Positions 56,845-63,642 of a stretch of DNA of 64,000 bases are shown piece after piece. Location of the stretch: IMG/VR virus record IMGVR_UViG_3300047320_000210, positions 19,922 to 83,921 of that record. The stretch is one strand, 5' to 3'. A program made the position numbers and the translations under genes. Every line of letters starts with the position of its first letter. Position 1 is the first letter of the stretch. Under the pieces are notes generated by a model. The model searched no databases. It was not told the DNA's origin and saw only the letters and a list, made by a program, of their open reading frames with translations. Origin of the DNA: a virus.

Positions 56845-57570
56845 TTAGCCCTCGTCGTCTTCGTCTTCGTCTTCATCCTCGGGTTCGAAGTAGTCCTGTT
56901 CGAGGCTGTGGCTGCCGAACTCGGTGTACGGCACCTTCACCTGGTCGTCGCTGATGCCGTAGTCGCGCAGGCTGACCCCGTGCCCCATGGCCTGCATCGC
57001 CGCGTAATGGCCCCACTCGCGGGGGTCGTCGGTGGTGCCGGGGAAGCGGGTGTACAGGGTTTCGATGTCGTCGCCGTTGACCCGTTCCATGTCCATTTTC
57101 AGGGTGCTGGCGGCGTGCAGCGCCGCCGGGTCGAGGGCGTCCGGCAACTGGCTGATGATTTCGCCGGACATCGGCTGGCCGCACTCGTCGGCCTGATCGG
57201 CGTAGGCACAGGCAAAGAACGCCAAGGCCATGCCCTTGAGGATGTGCCCGGCGATGGCGACGAAGCCCGGCGGGCCGAAGGCGGCCAGCGGGTATTCCTG
57301 CAAGGCCATCGCTTCGGCCGCTTCACGGCTGGGGGCGCGCAGGAAGAAGTCGATGACCTCGTCTTCCAGTTCGCCGTAGACGCGCCAGAGGTTGGCCGGC
57401 AGGCCCCAGTAGGCGCCGCCTTCGTCGTAGGCGCCGTCTTCAAAGCGCAGGCGCAGTAATGACAGCACCGGGCGCAGTTCGCTGCGGTCGCCGCTGGCGT
57501 GCTGGTTGGGGCGGCCCATCGGCGCGCCGCGAGCGCTGCCGACGTGGGTCAGGGGTGGGATGGTGGGCAT
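56845..57570 (-). CDS. Unknown protein with acidic tail
   Basis: A 241-residue protein. The body has a helical region with 'SREAAEAMALQEYPLAAFG' and a hydrophobic helix 'FVAIAGHILKGMALAFFACA' that may be buried or a membrane segment; the C-terminus is an Asp/Glu run. ATG 57570 follows AAGGAAACGCC. The N-terminal 22 bases overlap the gene before. Unknown function. Confidence 0.65.
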   Translation of the reverse strand: MPTIPPLTHVGSARGAPMGRPNQHASGDRSELRPVLSLLRLRFEDGAYDEGGAYWGLPANLWRVYGELEDEVIDFFLRAPSREAAEAMALQEYPLAAFGPPGFVAIAGHILKGMALAFFACAYADQADECGQPMSGEIISQLPDALDPAALHAASTLKMDMERVNGDDIETLYTRFPGTTDDPREWGHYAAMQAMGHGVSLRDYGISDDQVKVPYTEFGSHSLEQDYFEPEDEDEDEDDEG

Positions 57571-57875
57571 GCTGGCGTTTCCTTCTCGGGGGTGGGTGGG
57601 TCGGCGTTGAAGTAGATCGGCTGGTGCGTGCTGAAGCCCGGCGGCGCGCGGTCGCCTGGGCTGGCCATGCCGAGGGAGGCGCAGTGGCTGCGCGCTTCCT
57701 GCAGGCTGTAGGCGATCAGTTTTTCCTGGGCGGCCTTGAACGTCAGCCATTCGGTGACGTGCAGGTAGCGGCTGTCCCTCGCGCAGCCGAGGGCCACGGT
57801 GCGGTAGCCGTGTTCGAAGGTGCACGGGTAGAGGCTGAAGCGGAAATGGTAGAGCTTGGCAGTTTTGACAGCCAT
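57549..57875 (-). CDS. Unknown protein
   Basis: A 108-residue protein with a beta N-terminal half ('KLYHFRFSLYPCTFEHGYRT') and a Pro-rich, poorly structured C-terminal third overlapping the next gene by 22 bases. Start ATG 57875 after GGGGAG. No family recognised. Confidence 0.6.
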   Translation of the reverse strand: MAVKTAKLYHFRFSLYPCTFEHGYRTVALGCARDSRYLHVTEWLTFKAAQEKLIAYSLQEARSHCASLGMASPGDRAPPGFSTHQPIYFNADPPTPEKETPACPPSHP

Positions 57876-57923
57876 GGCGGTTCTCCCCTTCTCGGGTGGT
57901 GGTGCGGGTCAGTGGCCCGGGGG

Positions 57924-58355
57924 TCAACCGAGCAGGCTGCGGGCCTTGGCCAGCCGGTCGAGGTGCGGCAGGTTGGCGACGTCGTGGAAGGTGCAGTAAC
58001 GCGTCCCGAGGCGCACGTAGATGCTGGTGATGCGGCCGCTGTAATACTCCATCATGACGAACGATTCGCCGCCGCCGCTGTGCTGCCAGCTCTCCGGCGG
58101 CAGCACTTCCAGCGCCTCCCACCACGCTTCCTTGGTGATTTCCTGCGGGGCGCTGATCAGGCTGCGTTCGTCCTGTTCCTGCCACGCGTCGAACTCGCCG
58201 AGGACGATCTGCGGGCGTTCGTCGCGCAGTTGCATGAGGTTCTGGCCACTGTGCAGGCTGACGTACTCGCCGGCGGCGGTCTGCACCGCCAGGTCAATGA
58301 TGTGGTGCTGCCCGGGCACGTAGAAACAGTGGGTCAGGTCGCTGAGTTTGATCAT
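57924..58355 (-). CDS. Unknown protein
   Basis: A 143-residue protein preceded by the CACCCGAGAAGGGAG leader. It starts MIKLSDLTHCFYVPGQHHII and looks alpha/beta, with Trp- and Cys-containing strands and a C-terminal helix. Unknown function. Confidence 0.7.
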   Translation of the reverse strand: MIKLSDLTHCFYVPGQHHIIDLAVQTAAGEYVSLHSGQNLMQLRDERPQIVLGEFDAWQEQDERSLISAPQEITKEAWWEALEVLPPESWQHSGGGESFVMMEYYSGRITSIYVRLGTRYCTFHDVANLPHLDRLAKARSLLG

Positions 58356-58412
58356 GGTGAATGCTCCCTTCTCGGGTGGGTGGGTTAGGGGTTGCCGGGG
58401 CCAGCGGCGAGT

Positions 58413-58886
58413 TTAGTCAATCCGGCCGCTCATGGCATGCACGTTGCGCCCGTCGGCGGTCGGCGCGGGGCTGCCCTTGCAGAAGTTGCGGTGCAGCACC
58501 CAGCCCTCCGGCAGCCCGGCGTGCAGGTAGGCCGCGCCGTACTTGTCGCCTTCATTGAAGCCGGTGAAGCCGGACGGGGTGTCCATCACGTAGGCGTACT
58601 GACCGACGTGCAGCAGGGCGAAGACCATCAGGTCGGGGATGATCGCGCGCGGCAGCAGCACGCTGGCCACCGCCGGCAACTCGCCGACCATGCTGTTCCA
58701 GTTGCGCGGGAAGCAGTGCCGGGCCTCGATCGTGTGGCTCAGGCCGAAGTAGGCGGTGAGCAGGATGACGCCCTGTTCGTTGAGGTCGCAGAGCAGCCGG
58801 CGGCCGTAGGCGTCGGCCTCGCCGGTCAGCGGTTTGACCCCGTAGGCGGCGAGGTCGGCGAAGTCGTGCAGGTGGTGGCGGGACAT
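58413..58886 (-). CDS. Unknown protein
   Basis: A 157-residue protein, 'HHLHDFADLAAYGVKPLTGE' at the N-terminus and a hydrophobic centre ('PRAIIPDLMVFALLHVGQYA'). AAGGAGTCACGACC precedes ATG 58886. It may be a soluble enzyme-like protein, but no motif is clear. Confidence 0.65.
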   Translation of the reverse strand: MSRHHLHDFADLAAYGVKPLTGEADAYGRRLLCDLNEQGVILLTAYFGLSHTIEARHCFPRNWNSMVGELPAVASVLLPRAIIPDLMVFALLHVGQYAYVMDTPSGFTGFNEGDKYGAAYLHAGLPEGWVLHRNFCKGSPAPTADGRNVHAMSGRID

Positions 58887-58904
58887 GGTCGTGACTCCTT
58901 CGTT

Positions 58905-58942
58905 GTGAATTGCGAATTGTGAATTGCTTATTGCTTATTGCT
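58905..58942. repeat. Heptamer repeat tract 3
   Basis: Five overlapping copies of GTGAATTGC/CGAATTG/CTTATTG, seven bases apart, spanning the stop codon of the small membrane protein gene (58935-58937). Confidence 0.75.
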
Positions 58943-59171
58943 GGTGGCGGTCGCGGTCGAGCGCGTCGAGGCGCGCGTTGACCAGACGGTTGAGGGCGCG
59001 GCGGTCCTGCCAGGTGAGCCAGAACGACAGGCCGAGCAGCAGGCACAGGCACACCAGCATCGGCCACAGCGCCGCGACGATGTACGCCAGTTCCATCGGC
59101 AGCCACGGGCTGAGCAGGGCGTACAGGGCCATGGCCACGGCGCCGTAGGTGTTCCAGATCGAGGTCCACAT
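58935..59171 (-). CDS. Small two-segment membrane protein
   Basis: A 78-residue protein with two hydrophobic segments (about residues 9-23 and 27-52, the second rich in Leu, Cys and Trp) and a basic C-terminal tail 'RRALNRLVNARLDALDRDR'. It may sit in the inner membrane with its tail in the cytoplasm. Location in an early cluster suggests superinfection exclusion or host takeover. This is inference. Confidence 0.65.
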   Translation of the reverse strand: MWTSIWNTYGAVAMALYALLSPWLPMELAYIVAALWPMLVCLCLLLGLSFWLTWQDRRALNRLVNARLDALDRDRHQQ

Positions 59172-59191
59172 GAGGGGCTTCCTTCCTGTTT

Positions 59192-59226
59192 GGTGAATGG
59201 TGAATTGCTGATTGCTGATTGTTAAT
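59192..59226. repeat. Heptamer repeat tract 4
   Basis: GGTGAATGGTGAATTGCTGATTGCTGATTG: four seven-base steps of the same kind as the other tracts, placed immediately after the stop of the 59229-59480 gene. Confidence 0.7.
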
Positions 59227-59228
59227 GG

Positions 59229-59480
59229 CTACTCGGGCATGCCGACGGCGCGGCAGGCGGCGAGGTATTCGGCGCTGGGGATGTCGGGGCACAGCGCGTA
59301 CAGGTGCGCCAGCTGGTGGACGATCAGGCGCAGGGCGGGGTCGGTGAGGATCGTTGGGGTGTCCCAGCTGGGCTGTTCCTGCTTGAGTTCGTCGAGCCCT
59401 TCATTGAGGGCGCGGATCAGCGCAATGGGGTTGCAGGCGCCGAGCTGGGCGCCGATGGCGTGCTTGCTGCGTTGGCTCAT
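59229..59480 (-). CDS. Small unknown protein
   Basis: An 83-residue helical protein ('IRALNEGLDELKQEQPSW', 'LRLIVHQLAHLYALCPDI'). ATG 59480 overlaps the previous stop (ATGA), with AAGGAGTCACGACC upstream. Unknown function. Confidence 0.65.
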   Translation of the reverse strand: MSQRSKHAIGAQLGACNPIALIRALNEGLDELKQEQPSWDTPTILTDPALRLIVHQLAHLYALCPDIPSAEYLAACRAVGMPE

Positions 59481-59656
59481 GGTCGTGACTCCTTCTTCAG
59501 GGCGGACAGGCAGCGCAGATAGCTGCCGAGGAAACAGTAGGGGCGGCGTTCGATGTCGGCCTCGAACAGGGCGGACTCCATCGGGGTCAGGGTGTGGAAC
59601 GGCGGGTTGACCGGGCCGCCGAAGGGCGACGGCGGCGCGCGGGGGTGACGGGACAT
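59477..59656 (-). CDS. Small unknown protein
   Basis: A 59-residue protein starting MSRHPRAPPSPFGGP and ending with basic 'CLSALKKESRP'. It overlaps the next gene at ATGA and uses AAGAAGGAAACGACC as leader. Pro-rich N-terminus and short helix. Good coupling makes it likely real despite its size. Confidence 0.6.
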   Translation of the reverse strand: MSRHPRAPPSPFGGPVNPPFHTLTPMESALFEADIERRPYCFLGSYLRCLSALKKESRP

Positions 59657-59669
59657 GGTCGTTTCCTTC

Positions 59670-59891
59670 TTAGGCGGACAGGTGATAACGGCGGCGCGCG
59701 GCGTGCGCGCCGAGCACTTCGTAGTGGAACGGCCAGCTGGGCTTGTGCTTGGCGTTGAGGCGCGCGGTGCGCTCGACCAGGGCCTGACGGGTGCGCGCTT
59801 CGGCATAGATGCGCGCGGTGGGTTTGTCGTGTTCATCGTCGGGGGCCTCATCGGGCACTTCGACGACGTAAAACAGGCTGGCGGCGGACAT
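59670..59891 (-). CDS. Small unknown protein, first gene of the early cluster
   Basis: A 73-residue basic protein ('ARTRQALVERTARLNAKHKP') with an N-terminal 'ASLFYVVEVPDEAPDDEHD'. AAGAAGGAGG precedes ATG 59891. It is the first gene after the gene-free region, so the main leftward promoter must lie upstream of it. Confidence 0.65.
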   Translation of the reverse strand: MSAASLFYVVEVPDEAPDDEHDKPTARIYAEARTRQALVERTARLNAKHKPSWPFHYEVLGAHAARRRYHLSA

Positions 59892-60207
59892 GGCGGGGCC
59901 TCCTTCTTCATAGGTGACCGATGGCGGGGTGGGTGGGTTGCTCAGGATTCTGAGCAGTACAAGTGTTCACTGAAAAAGCGAGGAAGCTACTGACGGTTTT
60001 GCGTGGCTACCCCTTTGTGCGTGGATTTATTTTTGGTAGGGGTGGGTAGGCTATTGCTATCCGTGGATTGTTGTGGGTGATTACCCTGCTACCTTGCTCG
60101 CTTCGTAGCCTGTGACCGATTGGGTTTTTTGGTAAAATTCGTAAGTGGTTGATATGTAAGGGGAAAGGTCGTTTTGGAGGCCGATGCTTCGAGAAAATTT
60201 GGCTCAC

Positions 60208-60253
60208 AAACTAGTGATCTAGTCAAGCTAAATAACTAGATCACTAGTTTTTT
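60208..60253. terminator. Perfect 16-bp stem-loop with U-tract
   Basis: AAACTAGTGATCTAGT (60208-60223) and its reverse complement (60235-60250) surround an 11-base loop; TTTTTT follows on the plus strand and AAA precedes. It looks like a bidirectional terminator, but the A/T-rich palindrome with internal CTAG and GATC could also be an attachment or origin site. Confidence 0.7.
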
Positions 60254-60366
60254 GTCTAATTCCGACCCACTTTTGGACTTGAAAATTGACTGTTTTTTGA
60301 AGTCAGTAGCCTTTCTCTCTCTTTTATATAAATAGTTATTAATAATTATTTACAAAGAGAAGAGAG

Positions 60367-60396
60367 AAGGCCCCGACCACCTCCTGCGGGGCCTTT
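60367..60396 (-). terminator. Terminator after the first recombinase gene
   Basis: AAGGCCCC and GGGGCCTT form an 8-bp stem with a 13-base loop; on the minus strand TCTCTCTTC follows. It lies 28 bases beyond the stop of the recombinase gene. Confidence 0.65.
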
Positions 60397-60423
60397 CGTG
60401 CCCTTCCTAGGCCTGTCGCCTTC

Positions 60424-61029
60424 CTAGCCAGCGGCCTGCGCTGACTTCACCGCCTGGACGGTGGACTTCGCGCAGTCACAAACCGTGGCGATCTTCCTGA
60501 TCGACACGCCCTCGGCCAGCAACAACTTGATTCGTTCGTGCAAGGCGGCATCGGGCACCCGGCCCTTGTACTTGCCGTCGGCCTTGGCCTTGTCGATGCC
60601 GGCCTGTGCCTTGCGCAACCGTTCTTCATGCTGGCGCGAGCTGACTGCGCCGAGGATGTCGAGCAGCAGCTCGTTCATCAGGTTCGGTTCGTGACTCTTG
60701 GCGTCCGTCGCCGCCCAGGAACCGGGCACGTCCAGGGCGATCACGCGCAAGCGTTTCTCGCGGATGATCCGGCGCAGCTCCTGCCACTCTGGCGCCTTCA
60801 ACCGGCCCAGTCGTTTCACGCGATCACACAGCAGCATGTCGTAGGGCTTCGCCTCGGTCAGCATGCGCAGCAGTTCGGGGCGCTTGAAGGTCTGGCCGGC
60901 GTCGTCTTCGACGTAAGTGGCGACCAGATCGAGGTCGTGCTCTTCAACGAACGCCGTCAACGTCGGAATGATTCGTTCGTAGCCCAGCGCCGCGACGTAG
61001 GCGCGCACGGAATAGTTAGGGGTCGGCAT
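60424..61029 (-). CDS. Serine recombinase-like protein lacking the catalytic serine
   Basis: A 201-residue resolvase/invertase-type protein: 'ATYVEDDAG', 'KRPELLRML', 'DRVKRLGRL', a long helix and a C-terminal HTH ('GVSIRKIATVCDCAKSTV'). The usual start R-A-Y-x-R-A-Ser is here RAYVAAL (9-15), so Leu15 (codon CTG) stands where the catalytic Ser should be and the nearby Arg is Ala. It can probably bind DNA but not cut it. It ends in a good terminator. A regulator or a decaying copy are both possible. Confidence 0.75.
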   Translation of the reverse strand: MPTPNYSVRAYVAALGYERIIPTLTAFVEEHDLDLVATYVEDDAGQTFKRPELLRMLTEAKPYDMLLCDRVKRLGRLKAPEWQELRRIIREKRLRVIALDVPGSWAATDAKSHEPNLMNELLLDILGAVSSRQHEERLRKAQAGIDKAKADGKYKGRVPDAALHERIKLLLAEGVSIRKIATVCDCAKSTVQAVKSAQAAG

Positions 61030-61096
61030 GAATGCCTCCTTCAAGTGGGGGATTGATCCGTTCCAGGTTGCTGCAGGTAAATGACGCCTTCGTAGC

Positions 61097-61663
61097 TCAG
61101 GCGGTTTCGTCCTGCGTGGCTGGCAGGTGACGGTAGAGCGTGGCCAGCGAGACGCCAAGGTTTTTTGCCACGTCAGGCATGGGTTCGCCCGAGGCCAAGA
61201 GTTTGCGCGCGCTGTTGATTTTGCTCGCGGTCATCTTGCGGGGCCTACCGCCAAAGCGACCGAGCGCGTTGGCGGCATCGAGCCCGGCGCGCGTTCTCTC
61301 CAGAATCAATTCCCGCTCCATTTGAGCGAAGGCTGCGACGATGTGAAAAAACAGCCGGCCCATGGCCGACGACGTGTCGAGCTGTTCGGTCAGGCTTTTG
61401 AATTTGATCCCGGCCTTGTCGAACTGCTCCATCAGCAAAATCAGTTGCTTGAGACTGCGCCCGAGGCGATCGAGCTTCCACACGACCAGCGTGTCACCTG
61501 GGCGCAGCCTGGCTAACAGGTCATCGAGCACGGGGCGCTCCTTGACGCTGCTCTCTTTTTCGAGAAAAACCTGATCGACGTCGGGCTCTTTGGCGAACGC
61601 CTGCGTTTGCAGCGCCAAATTTTGCTTCTCCTTGTCGGAGATCCTGCCGTAGCAGAATTTCAT
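61097..61663 (-). CDS. Serine resolvase/invertase
   Basis: A 188-residue small serine recombinase with intact catalytic motifs: YGRIS with Ser9, 'RPGDTLVVWKLDRLGRS', 'SLTEQLDTSSAMGRLFFHIVAAFAQMERE' character, and the C-terminal HTH 'EPMPDVAKNLGVSLATLYRHL'. It may resolve multimers or invert DNA. I place the start at ATG 61663 (TAGGAGG upstream). Its leader region (61664-61869) contains repeated TTGAGA motifs likely to be operator or recombination sites. No inverted segment was seen in the window. Confidence 0.9.
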   Translation of the reverse strand: MKFCYGRISDKEKQNLALQTQAFAKEPDVDQVFLEKESSVKERPVLDDLLARLRPGDTLVVWKLDRLGRSLKQLILLMEQFDKAGIKFKSLTEQLDTSSAMGRLFFHIVAAFAQMERELILERTRAGLDAANALGRFGGRPRKMTASKINSARKLLASGEPMPDVAKNLGVSLATLYRHLPATQDETA

Positions 61664-61692
61664 AGCTGTACCTCCTAGGAGAGTGGTGGGGA

Positions 61693-61856
61693 TTCTCAAA
61701 ACTCAAGGCAAACGGAAATTTTCTCACAACTCGCGTTTGGGGGGTGGTTTCGAGAAAAGGTTTTGAGAGAGGTATTTGAGAACGGGAAACGCCCGGTTTT
61801 TGGGCCGGGCGATTTCCGTCTCAAACTTTCGCAAATGCGACCGTTATTGAGAACGG
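61693..61856. repeat. Cluster of TTGAGA/TCTCAA motifs
   Basis: TTCTCAAA at 61693, TTTTGAGAG at 61761, TTTGAGAAC at 61775, GTCTCAAAC at 61819 and TTATTGAGAACGG at 61844, in both orientations. These lie in the 205-base leader of the resolvase gene and could bind the resolvase, its inactive relative or a repressor. Confidence 0.65.
61790..61811 (-). terminator. Terminator between the 112-residue gene and the resolvase
   Basis: CGCCCGG and CCGGGCG pair around an 8-base loop; TTTCCCGTT follows on the minus strand. It ends the transcript from the right end. Confidence 0.65.
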
Positions 61857-61869
61857 CCAAACGCGGGGT

Positions 61870-62208
61870 TTAGCGCTTTTTGTCGCGCCGGTGGGATTTA
61901 CTCATGGCCTTGGCCAACTCCCGGCCAAACGTGCCACGTTGCGCTTTTTTCTCCGCGCGCTGTTTCGCCTGGAGCAGCCCAGGCGCGCGCGGCTGTGTCG
62001 CGTTTTCCTCCAGCGCGTGAATCAGTTGCGCTTGCCGAAGTTGGTACAGCACGCGCGGGATCAAATCGGCCCGGTCGCGCTCGCGATCTGCGAGATCGGC
62101 AGAAAACAGGCTCGCGGGGGACCGGTCGCCGAAGTCGTCGCCCCACATGGATTCCGTCGTGTGATGTCGTCGCCAGTCACTGGCGCCTGTCGAATCGTCG
62201 AAGGCCAT
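61870..62208 (-). CDS. Unknown basic protein
   Basis: A 112-residue protein. I choose ATG 62208, seven bases after AGGAGG. The first half is acidic with 'DDFGDRSPASLFSADLADRE'; the second half is helical and ends in 'AMSKSHRRDKKR', a basic tail. Palindrome copy A lies 14-33 bases upstream of the start, in operator position. No family recognised. Confidence 0.65.
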   Translation of the reverse strand: MAFDDSTGASDWRRHHTTESMWGDDFGDRSPASLFSADLADRERDRADLIPRVLYQLRQAQLIHALEENATQPRAPGLLQAKQRAEKKAQRGTFGRELAKAMSKSHRRDKKR

Positions 62209-62221
62209 GGTCATTCCTCCT

Positions 62222-62241
62222 ACGCGCCACATGTGGCGCGT
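62222..62241. repeat. Palindrome copy A
   Basis: ACGCGCCACATGTGGCGCGT, perfect over 20 bp, in the gap between a terminator and the 112-residue gene. Core GCGCCACATGTGGCGC. Confidence 0.85.
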
Positions 62242-62276
62242 CACATGCGCCGGAAAAATCAGGCGCGCACACGAAA

Positions 62277-62297
62277 GCCCCCCGACTAGCGGGGGGC
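62277..62297 (-). terminator. Terminator after the 395-residue gene
   Basis: GCCCCCC and GGGGGGC pair around a 7-base loop with CTTT on the minus strand behind it and GTTTT on the plus strand. It lies 19 bases beyond the stop of the 395-residue gene and separates it from the following gene. Confidence 0.75.
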
Positions 62298-62315
62298 GTT
62301 TTCACGTCTGGCGGT

Positions 62316-63503
62316 TTAGCTGTTTTGCGCGTCCAGCTTTGCCGCTGCGCGCGCTGCATCGTCCGTCGCTTTCGCCTTAATCGCGTTGGCGATGGCCATG
62401 GCGCCCAAACTGGCGTTTTGCGCCTCACGCGCCAACTTGTCACGCTGCAATTGTTCACTGCAAACAAAGTGCAGCATGGCGGACCATGCTGCGCCATCCA
62501 GCGCCATCAGCCCAGCATGCGCGCCATCGGCAGACTTGCCGAAGGCGCCGACGACAGCCTTTGTCGCTTTTTCGGCAGTGGTCGCGCCCCCGTCAAGGTC
62601 GCACTCTGAATAGTCGCCGGTCTGCAAATTGACCTTAACGCCATACTTTTTAAGCTGGCGCTCTATCCGAGTGACAATCACGTTTCGCGCCCCCTTGCAC
62701 GCTGCGCTGCGCTGCTTAGCTGGCGCATCGTCGGGCATGCTCTCAAGGGCTTTTTCTTGCGCTGCTTTTATGGCGATGTTGGCGAGCCCCACATATTCGA
62801 CCAACAACGGCGCAGAGTCGGCGCACAGCGGGAAGTCTGGCGCTGTCGGCTCGCCATCCTTGCCGAATTCGCACAGCTCAAGGTCCAGCAGCACAGCGAC
62901 CGGCAGAAACATTTTGTCGCCCAGCGTTTGCGCCCACTTAACCGCATCTTTTTTGTGGGCGGACGCGCCACATGTGGCGCCATGGCTGCGCGCACTTTTG
63001 AGCAACTTGGCAAAGGCGACATCAGCGGCGCCCCGTTTTTCTGCTTGCTCAATACCGTAGTCCGACAGCTCAGCAGCAAGCTTGCTGGCGGCAAGTGCTG
63101 ACAGGTCTGGAATATCCAGCTCAGCAGTGGACTTGTATGCACGGCCGACAGCAGCGGCCTTTGCTTTGTCGATGGTCACTTTGCTGACGGGCGACAGCTT
63201 GCCAGCAACATCGACAGGCGCCACATGTGGCGCCGACAGCGTGCCGATGGTCGCGCCCAGCGTAGGCAATACATCAGGTACGTCTGCCAGCTCAGCAAAC
63301 AACGCTGCACAGCCTTGCTCGCCCAGCTTGCCCAGCAAGTCAGCAAGGGGGCGAGCCTCAAGCGAGCACAGCAAGGCGCCACATGTGGCGCCGTGAAGGT
63401 CTGACAGCATGGCGCTTGCCGCTGCGCCATCGGCACAAGCGACCAACAACACGGACAGGTCTGACAGGCTAGGCCTATCAGACATAAGGGCTTGACTGTT
63501 CAT
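62316..63503 (-). CDS. Unknown Ala-rich 395-residue protein containing three palindrome copies
   Basis: A 395-residue protein, Ala-rich, with two Cys-containing segments HGATCGA that are encoded by the palindrome itself. It has helical patches ('IERQLKKYGVKVNLQTG', 'KAKATDDAARAAAKLDAQ') and no recognised motif. GGGAG lies about nine bases before ATG 63503, which overlaps the stop of a small membrane gene. The DNA carries three of the four palindromes, in two different codon registers. A role in binding or copying those sites is speculation. Confidence 0.7.
   Translation of the reverse strand: MNSQALMSDRPSLSDLSVLLVACADGAAASAMLSDLHGATCGALLCSLEARPLADLLGKLGEQGCAALFAELADVPDVLPTLGATIGTLSAPHVAPVDVAGKLSPVSKVTIDKAKAAAVGRAYKSTAELDIPDLSALAASKLAAELSDYGIEQAEKRGAADVAFAKLLKSARSHGATCGASAHKKDAVKWAQTLGDKMFLPVAVLLDLELCEFGKDGEPTAPDFPLCADSAPLLVEYVGLANIAIKAAQEKALESMPDDAPAKQRSAACKGARNVIVTRIERQLKKYGVKVNLQTGDYSECDLDGGATTAEKATKAVVGAFGKSADGAHAGLMALDGAAWSAMLHFVCSEQLQRDKLAREAQNASLGAMAIANAIKAKATDDAARAAAKLDAQNS
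62965..62980. repeat. Palindrome copy B
   Basis: GCGCCACATGTGGCGC, 16 bp, inside the 395-residue gene, reading as Gly-Ala-Thr-Cys-Gly-Ala on the minus strand. Confidence 0.85.
63217..63234. repeat. Palindrome copy C
   Basis: GGCGCCACATGTGGCGCC, 18 bp. Here the codons read Ala-Pro-His-Val-Ala-Pro, a different register from copies B and D. Confidence 0.85.
63375..63392. repeat. Palindrome copy D
   Basis: GGCGCCACATGTGGCGCC, 18 bp, near the start of the 395-residue gene, with codons as in copy B. Confidence 0.85.
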
Positions 63504-63628
63504 CTAGTAGCACTCCCGTTAACGGACAGCGCCAGCTTGCCAATGACACTGCTAGTAACGCCACCTACAGCGCCCCCTAGGGCAACGGCAAGGGCAAGGG
63601 CGATAAGCACAGCGGCAACGGCTCTCAT
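63500..63628 (-). CDS. Small hydrophobic peptide (one membrane segment)
   Basis: A 42-residue peptide too short for most gene callers. It begins MRAVAAVLIALALAV and stays hydrophobic and Gly-rich to residue 30, then ends in a polar tail. AAGGAGAG precedes ATG 63628 and its TGA overlaps the next ATG, so translation is coupled. It could be a small membrane peptide, an export signal-like product or a toxin-like peptide; no antidote was found. Confidence 0.6.
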   Translation of the reverse strand: MRAVAAVLIALALAVALGGAVGGVTSSVIGKLALSVNGSATR

Positions 63629-63642
63629 GATGGCGACTCTCC

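Larger units (their letters stand above)
59892..60423. other. A/T-rich gene-free region
   Basis: About 530 bases without a convincing gene. From 59950 on, the sequence is much more A/T-rich than the genome. It has a perfect 16-bp stem-loop (60208-60250), a purine/pyrimidine-mirror block with TATATAAATAG and AATAATTATTT (about 60313-60365) and a terminator (60367-60395). It may hold the leftward promoter and a replication origin or recombinase site. The 66-codon open frame at 60007-60207 has no start signal and is ignored. Confidence 0.6.

Noticed and set aside
60424-61663. Transposon carrying the two recombinases
   Set aside because: No transposase and no matching terminal inverted repeats flank the pair.
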